The notes beneath the pieces are model-generated. The model made no database searches and had not been told where the DNA came from. It was given only the letters and a program-made list of their open reading frames with translations. A DNA stretch of 64,000 nt from Thamnidium elegans (lineage: Eukaryota > Mucoromycota > Mucoromycetes > Mucorales > Mucoraceae), in the NCBI GenBank assembly GCA_025201345.1, contig JAIXMG010000007.1, forward strand, positions 1,116,001 through 1,180,000, given 5' to 3'. Position numbers and translations under genes: made by a program. Shown here piece by piece: positions 1 through 11,500 of the stretch. How positions within the stretch are numbered: position 1 is the stretch's first letter; every line of letters starts with the position of its first letter.

Positions 1-1488
1 TACTTTAGACAGAGATATAGAGAAAGATTGTTGGACTTTTAAAATATACCTAGAGTTTTTTTTTTTTTTGAAAGAATTGTTACCTAACAGATGTAGACGT
101 TGTTTCTGTTTATTTAGCTTGATTGAAAAAGAGGGGTTTTACACTGCTCCTTCAAAAATCTATATATTTTGACGGAAAACAGATATCAGTAACTATGTAA
201 GCACTGAAAATTTCTTTATTTAAATAGAAGCTTTTTTTTTGTTTGGTTACAAAAGTAGATCTTTCCTTTTTGTCATACCTAAACTCTGCACTAAAAAAGA
301 AAAGTCTAGACAATTTACCTGAATATCAAGGATTATATACGAAGAAATATTTAGCCTTATTGTCAAATATCAAGACCAGACGTATCGTATTCAATGCACG
401 TATATTAAAAGTGTTTATCGTCCACCCCGGGCGCTTGGTACTTGCTTTGTAAGTGATGGTTTTTTTTACCCGGTGTATCCCGTTCTAGGTTTACTGATTC
501 TGGGATCGAAATAAAGTGTCCATCAGTCATGTAAAACCATGCTGGATAATTTAAAGTCGTATTTTTTGGGATAATAATATATCCACGCAGTAAACATACG
601 AAGTGGTCACTAGAGTTTATTTTCTAATTAAAATTATACTCTGTAATTGTCAGCTATATTCATAATTATCTTGCTCTTAACAATTCGTATATGCGATACT
701 GCAATTTTTCTTTAGCATTTACACCAATTTTTAAACTCATCGATTCTTACCCCACAACATTATTTATATCAAAGGTTAATCATTCATAAAGTAAATATAA
801 TTAAAAGACGATCGATTATGAAACGTGTAAAGATTTAAAATCTATTATCAAATTATAAGCATTACAAAAATTAATATATGAAAGATTAAACTTTTTTTTT
901 TAAAGAGCTCAAACATTAGGACCAGTTCAAATAAAAGGTTTATCGTGTAAATCATTGACACGTCCTAGAGTCACGTAAAAAATAAAAGGATAATGGATAA
1001 AAAATGATGGATTATAACGCTTTAAATAGCTCTCGAACTCGTCCGACTTACTGTAAAAAAAAAATAAAAATAAAAATACACTGATGTTACAGAGCAGGAT
1101 ACATAGTTATCCAGAAAGAAAGTAAAAAAACCTGTAGACTCCTGTTTGGTTAAGTTTGAGTATTTGGATGGAGAGGAAAATTATTATCAGTTCAAAGATA
1201 AAAAAGATACAAAGTTCGAGTTGGTCTCCTTGGAAAGGTACGAAATAATTAGACAACTCCTATTAGTATAATAACATTTAGGTGCGAGAGGATTAAGAAA
1301 TTTGCTTTATACAGCTCAAATGGAAATGATATATTAGAGGGTTTCCACAAAACTCCCGCCAGAAAAGGCATGGTCTTTTTTTAAAAGCCAGAAATAAATT
1401 TTAAATATCATTCTTACGTACGTTGTTTTATAAACTGCTTTTCTCTCTTTTTTACTATTCAATAAAAAACCTAAAACACATATAAATA
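1..1488. other. A/T-rich spacer, no supported gene
   Basis: No convincing gene seen. An open frame at 243-452 (+) has no ATG start and no motif I recognise. The stretch is rich in short A and T runs and lies just upstream of a dead Tc1-type transposase, so it may include decayed transposon flank. I could not find a terminal inverted repeat pair by eye. Confidence 0.5.
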
Positions 1489-2529
1489 ATGCCTCTCTAT
1501 GATATAACAGATCTCAAAAGAAACTAACTCTCTGAATACCAGTTAGGAGAAATTTCTGGCTTCATTAAAAGCGGTTGTCATAAATTAATTAAAATCTTCG
1601 AAATTTTGAATATCCCTTATTCTACTATCAAACACGCTAACAGTCGATTCAAGAAAACCGGTAGTACTAAACCACAAGGTATACGTACTAGACATCCTCC
1701 TCAGTTAAGTGAACGTGATTTGAGGTGTTTGAAGAAAAGTGTTAAGACAGGTCAATTCAAACCTTACAGCTACCGCCTGTCTAACATTCATGCTTCTGGT
1801 ATTAACATATGCCGTGAAACCATGTTCGAATATCTTCATGGTATGGGTATACTCGAGTGTACCAGCCAGAAAAGCTGCTTTGACAGAAAGACAGGTAAAA
1901 AAAAAAACGCTTGTAATGGGCCCAAAGTAAGAAGGATTGGACATTCGATCAATGGAAAAAAAATATCTAGTCCGACGAGTCGAGATATCGAGTTGTAGGG
2001 AATGATCGTGGCGTCCGCGTCATTAGACCGGCTGGAGAAAAATACAATCCTGAGAACCTAATAGGTGTAGAGAAGTTTGGAAAGGCTTCTGTGATGATTT
2101 GGAGTTGTTTGTCGCAGGAGAGTTAGGCCCTCTCATATTCATGGAAGGAAACGTCGATCAAGACAAATATGTCGATTATGTGTCGAAAGATTTTCTTCTT
2201 TGGCCCAATACATTGAAAGAAAACAATCCCGGAGCTCAATGTTTATTCCAAGAGGACAATACGAGCCCTCATAAAGGTCGGTATGCCATTTGGTATAAAG
2301 AAAGAGCGATGATTGACTTGATTGATATCTGGCCTCCACAAAGTCCGGATTTAAATCCAATCGAACACCTGTGGGAAGCAGATAGAAGAAAAAAGGTACT
2401 TAATTAAGAACTTCAATGACCTCAAGATTCACCTAAAAAAAAGAGTGGGATCGCCTTGACCTTGGGGCCACTAACAAATTAGTTAAGACCATGCCAGATA
2501 GATGCGCAGCAGTGGTATCTTCCATTTGA
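1489..2529 (+). pseudogene. Tc1/mariner-type transposase pseudogene
   Basis: A broken DDE transposase of the Tc1/mariner superfamily. From the ATG at 1489 the frame reads an N-terminal helix-turn-helix region, with an in-frame TAA at 1525-1527. It then continues through 1606-1860, shifts frame near an A-run at about 1897, and resumes with a GVRV..GEKYNPENL segment at about 2010-2060. The catalytic part is clear at 2099-2407: EGNVDQDKYVDYV, then the second Asp in QEDNTSPHK, then PQSPDLNPIEHLWE carrying the final Glu. A C-terminal KLVKTMPDRCAAVV segment ends at a TGA at 2527-2529. Several frameshifts and stops mean it cannot encode an active enzyme. Terminal inverted repeats were not located, so the element ends are unknown. 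Confidence 0.88.
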
Positions 2530-3520
2530 GTAGGAAAAAAAAATGGTATCATCCATAACTGAGCGATATAAGACACTTGTTGCACATTAGTTGAACTTTC
2601 ATCTTATACTTTTGAAGCTCATAACGTAACATATGTATATATGTAGCTTAAATCGTATCTTTTAATGGTATTGGTACGGGTTAGGATAAAAAAAAATGTA
2701 AAGGTTGAGGGACGTTATTATATACGACATCTCTAGCGTCGCATCTTATTATATACATCTCTGGTGTCGCATTAAGCTATTAGTTACCAGCTGAATTAAG
2801 ACTTTATATAATATCTCCATAGAACAACAGGCTCAGGGTTATTAATTACGGATAAATTCCGTTCATAACTTAATACATTTTTGATATTTCATTACCGAGA
2901 GTCCATAGAGATAAGAGAACTGAATAGTAAAAACTAAACCAAAAGCCATTAAAAAAATAAAATATCGTGCTACTTGCTTTCTTATTTTTAAGTGCGAACA
3001 GTATTTTACTTTTGTGCGGTTTTTTTTTTTTTTCGCACTTTTGAAGTCTCACGGACTTGTGATAGTAGCGGTACTAGGTCAAATGTTTGGGATTAGGTCC
3101 AGGTTTTTGGGAACCTTGCTTATTCTTTGTACCAGCGTCCCATCCGGCATTAGATTTATTCTCGTTTTGAGAGATCATTATGAAAGAAGAAGTGGCTGTC
3201 AAACTTCAGAATTGTTTTTAAGTGTAAAAACTGATAAAATAATTTATCTAAAAACGAGTAGACACCGACTTTTAATTAATACATTATTTTTTTTAGCATA
3301 TATATATATATATATTACTTACATTAACTGAAGTAAGTTTGTTGTAAAACGAAGAAAGAATTATTTATTTTTTATCAGGTACAAAAACAATTTAAATCTA
3401 CTGTCCACTGGGACAGTTTATTATTGGATAGATCCGGCCCAGCCATGCATTGAATTTAAAAAAGAAAAAAAAGAAAATGTTTGTTTTTCCCTTTCTTCAA
3501 ACTTTTCTTTATAAGTTATC
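2530..3520. other. Spacer, no gene seen
   Basis: No supported coding region. Open frames at 2870-3052 (-) and 3014-3331 (+) overlap each other on opposite strands, lack domain signal and run through A/T tracts. A short direct duplication with TCTCTAGCGTCGCAT-like and TCTCTGGTGTCGCATT wording lies near 2728-2775. The last 60 bases are pyrimidine-rich, ending just before the ATG at 3521, and may be a promoter for the next gene. Confidence 0.4.
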
Positions 3521-4020
3521 ATGTCCGAGTCATTAGAGCAGCTTCAGAAGTTAGCGGAGGAGAGACAACAATTAGGAGTTCTTTCAGAGAGAAAGCATGT
3601 GCAAGATTTAACTAATACTTTGATGGAAGTAAATGTTGTTTATAATATAAAAAAAAAATACATGTAATAACTTTTTTCGTGTTTTTTATAAAAAGAATAT
3701 GGCAGAATCGTCGGCTGTAAGTATAACGTTATTTTTATAATAAAAATATATTAAAAAGTTAGCATAAACCTCAGAGTGCCGGTACAAAAAGGACCTCATC
3801 GCGTCTCTGTGCACAAAGAACCAAAATCATTAAGGTGTGTATTTATCACACGTGTTCACTTTGATAAACGCTAAAAAAAAAAAACGTTCTGTACTTATAG
3901 CCTACAGCCAGAGACAATATCTATATTCCTGGAATAGAAGGAACTTTGGGAAGTAATATCTTGCATTTATGCAATATATATGAAATTATAGATAAAAAAT
4001 CGAGATACTTCTCGCTGTAG
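3521..4020 (+). CDS. Small four-exon uncharacterised protein (about 102 aa)
   Basis: I do not recognise the product. The model is exons 3521-3628, 3696-3716, 3775-3834 and 3901-4020. All three introns are phase 0 with ordinary splice sites (GTAAAT..AAG, GTAAGT..CAG, GTGTGT..TAG), and exon 2 is a 21-nt microexon. The predicted protein starts MSESLEQLQKLAEERQQLG, a short charged helical stretch that may be a coiled coil, followed by a Ser/Thr/Lys-rich middle and a C-terminal part with YIPGIEGTLGSN. This segment is not shared with the two other copies of the downstream repeat-family gene, so it is either an independent small gene or a captured 5' part. The coherent phases support it; the absence of any known domain limits confidence. 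Confidence 0.45.
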
Positions 4021-4089
4021 GTTTTTATCTAAGCATCTTTTTCTATGAGCTAAATTTTTATTTCGTTCAACTCATAGTTTAAGCAAAAA

Positions 4090-5362
4090 TTCTGTATTGG
4101 ACTTGTCCGTAACTTCGTTCGAATCCCATATCAATACCCTTGGCGGAAAAAAAGTACAGGATTATATCAAACAAAAGTATGGATATACAATTGAAGAACA
4201 GGGTCAAAAACCCATTATAATAAATTATGAAAAATTTGTTAAAGGGGTAAATCATTTATCTAGATTTCTTAGCATATATTAATTTTCTCGATAGGCTAAA
4301 AATCCAAAAACAATTGAAGGTGCTTTAGAACAAGTTGAGCAGTATCAAACTAGTAGGAGCGATATCCAAATTAAAAGAATTTATATTGACATGTAACTAT
4401 CAAACAGCAAAATATCTAGTAAAATCCATAACTAACATTTCTATTAATTTAAGTTTGGAACGCCATCTCATCCACTCGTACAGTCTATCGGACGCTTACT
4501 TGAAAAAATGCTCTGAACAATCTACTATTATCAAGTTTTGGTCGTACTTGTTTGAGCAATTTTTTTCCAAAAAAAGCTTGTTTGTGCAATGGTAAGTATG
4601 AAACGGTTATAGCTAACTATGATATCCTATATCACTAACTGGTTTAATCTTCTTGTTAGGGGAGATACGGTTTCGCCGGAATGTAAACGTTTGACTTTGG
4701 ATTTTAAACTTGACATCAGATTTATTTCGGAAGCTGAAAAGGGATTCATCGATATCACCAATGGTGAATTTGCTAAGTTTCATGCTGCCACTAAATCAAA
4801 GTATTATAACGATAAGCTCAAAGCAGTATTAGCAGCTAAATGTCACTTGAATCACATAATTGAAAGCTCGCCAGGTATTTCTGTTGCCTCTTTGAAAGCT
4901 TTAAAAATTCCAATTGTTTTAGTGATGGGCTTGAACTGTCATATCTTTTTCTTATCAATCATTGATAAGAATGTTTACGTTGTACAAAAAGTCCGTTCTA
5001 TTAGCTATCCTCGTACTTACTTTGAAGTAAGCCATGGTGGAATTGCCAGTATACTCGATGGCTTCGCATTAATTGAAGTAAGTAGTATATAAATAAACAA
5101 AAATCCCATTATATTATATTACCTTATTCAGATCTAATATTTATTTTTTCAGGGAATTATTGATGATACAATTACGATTTACGATCAATACTCCCGAAAT
5201 ACAGAGGATATAATTACTAAAATTGATAAGAAAGGCAATGCGAGAAAAACCATTGACATAGATGAATGGTTGTCTCCTGTTTTATTGGATGTAGATGATA
5301 ACTACGAAAATTATGACCCTTCCGATGACAGTGATGATTTAGATATCGAAAATGACATCTAA
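4090..5362 (+). pseudogene. Uncharacterised multicopy repeat-family gene, left copy (chimeric, probably decayed)
   Basis: Part of a family present three times in this window; function unknown. Coding blocks are 4097-4249 (GGKKVQDYIKQKYGYT region), 4335-4591, 4660-5077 and 5153-5362. The last two junctions are clean introns (GTAAGT..TTAG and GTAAGT..TTTCAG). The 4660-5362 part reads continuously through LTLDFKLDIRF, an internal SYPRTYFEVSHGGI block and an acidic tail ending DDLDIENDI. Between 4250 and 4335 the frames do not join cleanly: an in-frame TAG lies about 12 nt from the join, and the right-hand copy lacks it. No ATG is available at 4097, so the 5' end is missing or displaced. I recall similar hypothetical proteins in Mucorales, but no known domain is assignable from sequence. 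Confidence 0.55.
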
Positions 5363-7520
5363 AATATCATTATAATGCCTTTTTTTTTTCCTTACGATTA
5401 CTTCTGTTTTTTTTTCTTATTTTCTTTCAGTACCATTATTTATTATAATTATCATTTACATTAAACAGTACTATGTATGTTACCTTATGTTATGTTACTA
5501 TCATCCTATAACAGTGATGAAACTTATCTTGTATTAATTATGGATAGTTACGAATAGTAAATTATCCTGACTACATTTACCAAATTTATCCTTGAGTATG
5601 GCGGGTTCTTTGCAAACAACCTTTAAAACTCTAGACTTTTTTTTTTAAGAACCAATCATTTTCTTGTCGCGTTTGTATGTCTCATTTAGTAGTATTACGA
5701 AATAAAGGATATATCCAATACAAATAGATGGTTAAAAAATATCGTTCAACGCCTGCGTTCACCGATTTATTCAATTGGCGTTTCAGGGTAGAAGAGGGTA
5801 CGCAGACATGGCATTATTTAAACACTGATGAGGAATGCAAAACATGACCTCAAACTTTTTGGGACAAGTACCATTTAGGTTAATATCTAATCCTATAAAA
5901 AGAGAAATCTTCTATATTACATATAAGTTTTTTTAAACTGTATTATGATTTGAACAAACCAAGATATTTTAAGCTCATTATAGGTAACACTCTCGCATAC
6001 TTCGTAAAATTCCTTATTCAGATCGAATTTTATCGTTGGCATTAAATGACGTTGTAAAAGCCAGATATACATCAGATAGCGTTAAAGTAAGCATAGTTGC
6101 ACTCTGTTACCCCCCTTTTTTTTCACCATTAAGAATTTATCCGTTTTTACCTAAAACACTTATCGGGGAGCGGTTTGATGAATGCTGCGTACAGGGGAAA
6201 GCGGATAAAGTGCCTCTTGTACCACTTGTTACTGGTCCCTATTTTTCTCTTTCTCGTTTTATTTATTATTAAAAACAGAAATACTTGCTCGGCATTAATA
6301 CAGCGGAAACTTAACAATCATTTAGACAGTCAATTATTAATTATATTCGGTCGGTTTTCATAATGATAGAATATGTGCAGCTAAAATCTAGTGTTTTAAT
6401 TCTTGAACTAAGTAGAAAATTCTAGAATTCGTTTAATGCTAGTCAAAACAGTCTTTTTATTTTGTTAGAAAGGTAAAACTATTCTAGTTCATACCTACGC
6501 TTTTGACAGGTATATCATTTTATATGTTATTCTAGTAATTGTCATAAAAGAGTTCATAAACTAGATAGAAATATAAAGAAGGAGGATTTCGAGAAACTAA
6601 CAATTACTATACTATTTCAGTTTAAAAAAGAAGTAGTAATGTCAATGACATGATCGATAAATTTTTTTCTCAGTTTCTTGTATTTTACCTGTCAAAACTC
6701 AAACCAGTTAAAAATGGCCCCTTTTTTTTCTTAAAAAAAAAGATTCAACCATTGTATCTTCTCTTAAGCTATTGGTGTTTTTTTTTTCACTCGCTGTTGA
6801 CTCATTGAATATGAAGGTTCCTTTATATTCTTTTTATGGAACAATAAGAACTGATCTGTATTTTTATTAGTCTACTATTGGATGGGAGATAGACATAGTT
6901 AAACATCCGAAAAACACATATTAGCATGAAGTTGACAGGTGATAAGAGTAATAGACTCGATTTTTTTTATTTGGGCTAATTGCAACGCTTACTCTCTTAA
7001 GGAATAACGAAACTCTAAATAATTTATTCTGGGATTAACTATTAGATAATTGAGTTACGATATTGCTTATTAAAACATAAATAATATGCACGTCTGCCCT
7101 AGCTCTCAGATGATAAAAATTAATTATAGAAAGCATTACATAATACCAATATATAGTAACAAGTCTATTTTTTTTTCCCCCGTGAGAAGTGTGATATGTC
7201 ATTCGCTAGCTCCTGAGTAGCCTTTCGGGTGTAACAAGTTTCTGACCGAGTATATGACTCTCACCTTCTTTACTATAGTGCTATGCTTGATTATCTCCTT
7301 TTTTTTTAAAAAGAATATATTGCATTTAGCGCGTCATCTGTATAAATAAATGATTTCCATAATAAAAGCTTAAAATCCCGATTAAGTACCCACTTTTTTC
7401 TACAAACAGTTTTTTTTTTTGTTCTATCGCAGTAAAAAGAAACAAATCGATTGTGCTACATGAGACCTATTGTAACCCAGTATCTTTTTAAAAAAAAAAT
7501 TGAGGTCACTGATAGAACTT
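4260..7520 (+). repeat. Left arm of large inverted duplication
   Basis: This stretch is repeated, inverted, at 55545-58586. Alignment by eye begins at TAGATTTCTTAG (4260) and runs through the 3' part of the family gene and about 2.1 kb of A/T-rich DNA. It ends at CACTGATAGAACTT just before a long T run (7531-7562). Introns are present in both arms, so the duplication was DNA-level and not from an mRNA. The non-coding part (5363-7520) is strongly conserved. It includes a short open frame at 6175-6363 (+), paralleled at 56697-56882 (-), and an exon-like segment at about 6029-6087 followed by GTAAGC. The right arm differs by small deletions and substitutions. Confidence 0.88.
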
Positions 7521-7528
7521 TTTTCTTT

Positions 7529-7530
<2 letters not shown>

Positions 7531-7562
<32 letters not shown>
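7531..7562. repeat. T(32) homopolymer at arm boundary
   Basis: A run of 32 T sits at the point where the two inverted arms stop matching. An 11-G run follows at 7594-7604. The remaining bases to 7960 show no gene. Confidence 0.9.
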
Positions 7563-7563
<1 letters not shown>

Positions 7564-7960
7564 ATACTGCTTAAAGTAAAAAATATAAAGTTTGGGGGGG
7601 GGGGTATTATTAAAAGTGTGAAAACAACAGATAATAGAAATAATAGTAATTACAGTCAGAGTAGTGAGCACTAGATTATTAGTAGCCAACTGATTAAAGA
7701 CTTATAGAATAGATAATTTATTTATGAAAGAGGGTATTCAACCACTAGTCTTCGACAATACATTCACAGAAAAAAATATTTAAAAAGGAAGTTCTTTAAG
7801 AGACAAGACGATTTTTTATACTTTATAATTAAAAAACCTTCGTAATTGGATTTGAGAATTATTAGTACTACGCTTAAGCAAAGCGGTTTTGGCTAATAGT
7901 AGTAGTATATATTAGACAATTAATTCAATAAAACTGATTTTATGTTAAAATTAACCTACC

Positions 7961-7980
7961 AGAGAGAGAGAGAGAGAGAG
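7961..7980. repeat. (AG)10 microsatellite
   Basis: Ten AG units abut the truncated end of the inverted gene fragment at 7982, so they mark a breakpoint between unrelated segments. Confidence 0.95.
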
Positions 7981-7981
7981 A

Positions 7982-8350
7982 ATGCGTTCCAGACTTAAAT
8001 TAAAAGAAATGCTAATTATGGATTTTACTAGATATTTTGCTGTTTGATGGTTACATGTCAATATAAATTCTTTTAATTTGGATATCGCTCCTACTAGTTT
8101 GATACTGCTCAACTTGTTCTAAAGCACCTTCAATTGTTTTTGGATTTTTAGCCTATCGAGAAAATTAATATATGCTAAGAAATCTAGATAAATGGTTTAC
8201 CCCTTTAACAAAATTTTCATAATTTATTATAATGGGTTTTTGACCCTGTTCTTCAATTGTATATCCATACTTTTGTTTGATATAATCCTGTACTTTTTTT
8301 CCGCCAAGGGTATTGATATGACATTCGGATGAAGTTCGGGATAAGTCCAA
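7982..8350 (-). pseudogene. Fragment of the repeat-family gene, inverted
   Basis: A third, truncated copy on the minus strand. It carries the GGKKVQDYIKQKYGYT exon (8350 down to about 8198), the same short intron-like segment, and the start of the next block (SKLKEF.. to about 7982), where it stops at an (AG)n run. It resembles the left copy at 4090-4461 much more than the right copy, because it shares the same 5' exon and the same 12-nt segment with the in-frame TAG. It has no downstream exons and cannot encode a complete protein. Confidence 0.8.
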
Positions 8351-8361
8351 TAAAATGTCAA

Positions 8362-8530
8362 TGTTAAAAGCTGGACTTCACCACTCAGTAAATCCGTGAA
8401 TTTTTCAACAAAATACTACCTTTCTTACATAATAGGCCCAAGCTATCAATCCGTACTAACATAAGATATATCTTGTAGAATGTTCAATCACTTGATCATT
8501 TCTTTGGACTTAATAGTTAAAACCAGCAAA
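8362..8530. repeat. Leader segment shared with the right flank
   Basis: About 170 bp between the gene fragment and the satellite array. It matches 59730-59881 in reverse complement, for example ATAAGATATATCTTGTAGA.. near 8460 against the corresponding sequence near 59770. It shows that the satellite and its neighbour travelled together in both flanks. Confidence 0.7.
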
Positions 8531-8560
8531 CAGAAAACGACAAGCAACGATAAAACCAGC

Positions 8561-11500
8561 CTACCGCCCAATTTCGGCAGACATTATATTAGCAATGTTC
8601 ACTTAAAGCCATACCTACTTTAAGCTACTGGCTTTATACAGTTGCAAGAGGTGAAAGAGCATGTAATGTGGTTATGCAAATGCCTTCAGCCCCAACGGCT
8701 TTCACACAGGGCTAATTCCCATGCCTAAAAAAGGTTTGAACAGGTAGATCCAAACCTTTTCTTCGGTACATTCATCATTACAAAATGCGCTAACAAAATC
8801 ATAACATAGATTGACCTAAAGATAAGCGGATAATTAATTACTGTACTAACATACGTTACGAGTTATAAAAGTAGCTTTCCTTATGACCAGTAAACTGAGA
8901 ACGACCAGCAACGATAAAACCAGCCTACCGCCCAATTTCGGCAGACATTATATTTAGCAATGTTCACTTAAAGCCATACCTACTTTAAGCTACTGGCTTT
9001 ATACAATTGCAAGAGGTGAAAGAGCATGTAATGTGGTTATGTAAATGCCTTCAGCCCCAACGGCTTTCACACAGGGCTAATTCCCATGCCTAAAAAAGAT
9101 TCGAACAGGTAGATCCAAACCTTTTCTTCGGTGCATTCACCATTACAAAATGCACTAACAAAGCTATAGCGTAGATTAACCTAAAGAGAAACGAATAATT
9201 AAGTACTGCACTAGCATACGTTACGAGTTATAAAAGTAGCCAGTAAACAGAGGACGACAAGCAACGATAAAACCAGCCTACCGCCCAATTTCGGCAGACA
9301 TTATATTAGCAATGTTCACTTAAAGCCATACCTACTTTAAGCTACTGGCTTTATACAGTTGCAAGAGGTGAAAGAGCATGTAATGTGGTTATGTAAATGC
9401 CTTCAGCCCCAACGGCTTTCACACAGGGCTAATTCCCATGCCTAAAAAAGATTTGAACAGGTAGATCCAAACCTTTTCTTCGGTGCATTCACCATTACAA
9501 AATGCACTAACAAAACCATAGCATAGATTAACCTAAAGAGAAACGAATAATTAATTACTGTACTAACATACGTTATGCGTTATAAAAGTAGCTTTCCTTA
9601 TGTCCAATAAATAGAGAACGACAAGCAACGATAAAACCAGCCTACCGCCCAATTTCGGCAGACATTATATTAGCAATGTTCACTTAAAGCCATACCTACT
9701 TTAAGCTACTGGCTTTATACAATTGCAAGAGGTGAAAGAGCATGTAATGTGGTTATGTAAATGCCTTCAGCCCCAACGGCTTTCACACAGGGCTAATTCC
9801 CATGCCTAAAAAAGGTTTGAACAGGTAGATCCAAACCTTTTCTTCGGTACATTCATCATTACAAAATGCGCTAACAAAATCATAACATAGATTGACCTAA
9901 AGATAAGCGGATAATTAATTACTGTACTAACATACGTTACGAGTTATAAAAGTAGCTTTCCTTATGACCAGTAAACTGAGAACGACCAGCAACGATAAAA
10001 CCAGCCTACCGCCCAATTTCGGCAGACATTATATTTAGCAATGTTCACTTAAAGCCATACCTACTTTAAGCTACTGGCTTTATACAATTGCAAGAGGTGA
10101 AAGAGCATGTAATGTGGTTATGTAAATGCCTTCAGCCCCAACGGCTTTCACACAGGGCTAATTCCCATGCCTAAAAAAGATTCGAACAGGTAGATCCAAA
10201 CCTTTTCTTCGGTGCATTCACCATTACAAAATGCACTAACAAAGCTATAGCGTAGATTAACCTAAAGAGAAACGAATAATTAAGTACTGCACTAGCATAC
10301 GTTACGAGTTATAAAAGTAGCCAGTAAACAGAGGACGACAAGCAACGATAAAACCAGCCTACCGCCCAATTTCGGCAGACATTATATTAGCAATGTTCAC
10401 TTAAAGCCATACCTACTTTAAGCTACTGGCTTTATACAGTTGCAAGAGGTGAAAGAGCATGTAATGTGGTTATGTAAATGCCTTCAGCCCCAACGGCTTT
10501 CACACAGGGCTAATTCCCATGCCTAAAAAAGATTTGAACAGGTAGATCCAAACCTTTTCTTCGGTGCATTCACCATTACAAAATGCACTAACAAAACCAT
10601 AGCATAGATTAACCTAAAGAGAAACGAATAATTAATTACTGTACTAACATACGTTATGCGTTATAAAAGTAGCTTTCCTTATGTCCAATAAATAGAGAAC
10701 GACAAGCAACGATAAAACCAGCCTACCGCCCAATTTCGGCAGACATTATATTAGCAATGTTCACTTAAAGCCATACCTACTTTAAGCTACTGGCTTTATA
10801 CAATTGCAAGAGGTGAAAGAGCATGTAATGTGGTTATGTAAATGCCTTCAGCCCCAACGGCTTTCACACAGGGCTAATTCCCATGCCTAAAAAAGGTTTG
10901 AACAGGTAGATCCAAACCTTTTCTTCGGTACATTCATCATTACAAAATGCGCTAACAAAATCATAACATAGATTGACCTAAAGATAAGCGGATAATTAAT
11001 TACTGTACTAACATACGTTACGAGTTATAAAAGTAGCTTTCCTTATGACCAGTAAACTGAGAACGACCAGCAACGATAAAACCAGCCTACCGCCCAATTT
11101 CGGCAGACATTATATTTAGCAATGTTCACTTAAAGCCATACCTACTTTAAGCTACTGGCTTTATACAATTGCAAGAGGTGAAAGAGCATGTAATGTGGTT
11201 ATGTAAATGCCTTCAGCCCCAACGGCTTTCACACAGGGCTAATTCCCATGCCTAAAAAAGATTCGAACAGGTAGATCCAAACCTTTTCTTCGGTGCATTC
11301 ACCATTACAAAATGCACTAACAAAGCTATAGCGTAGATTAACCTAAAGAGAAACGAATAATTAAGTACTGCACTAGCATACGTTACGAGTTATAAAAGTA
11401 GCCAGTAAACAGAGGACGACAAGCAACGATAAAACCAGCCTACCGCCCAATTTCGGCAGACATTATATTAGCAATGTTCACTTAAAGCCATACCTACTTT

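Noticed and set aside
4110..4130. B-box-like GTTCGAATCC near the left repeat-family gene
   Set aside because: The homologous position in the inverted fragment is not conserved and no tRNA fold surrounds it.
5400..7562. LINE-type retrotransposon ending in poly(A)
   Set aside because: No reverse transcriptase or endonuclease motifs in any frame, and the homopolymer is on the wrong strand relative to the coding part.
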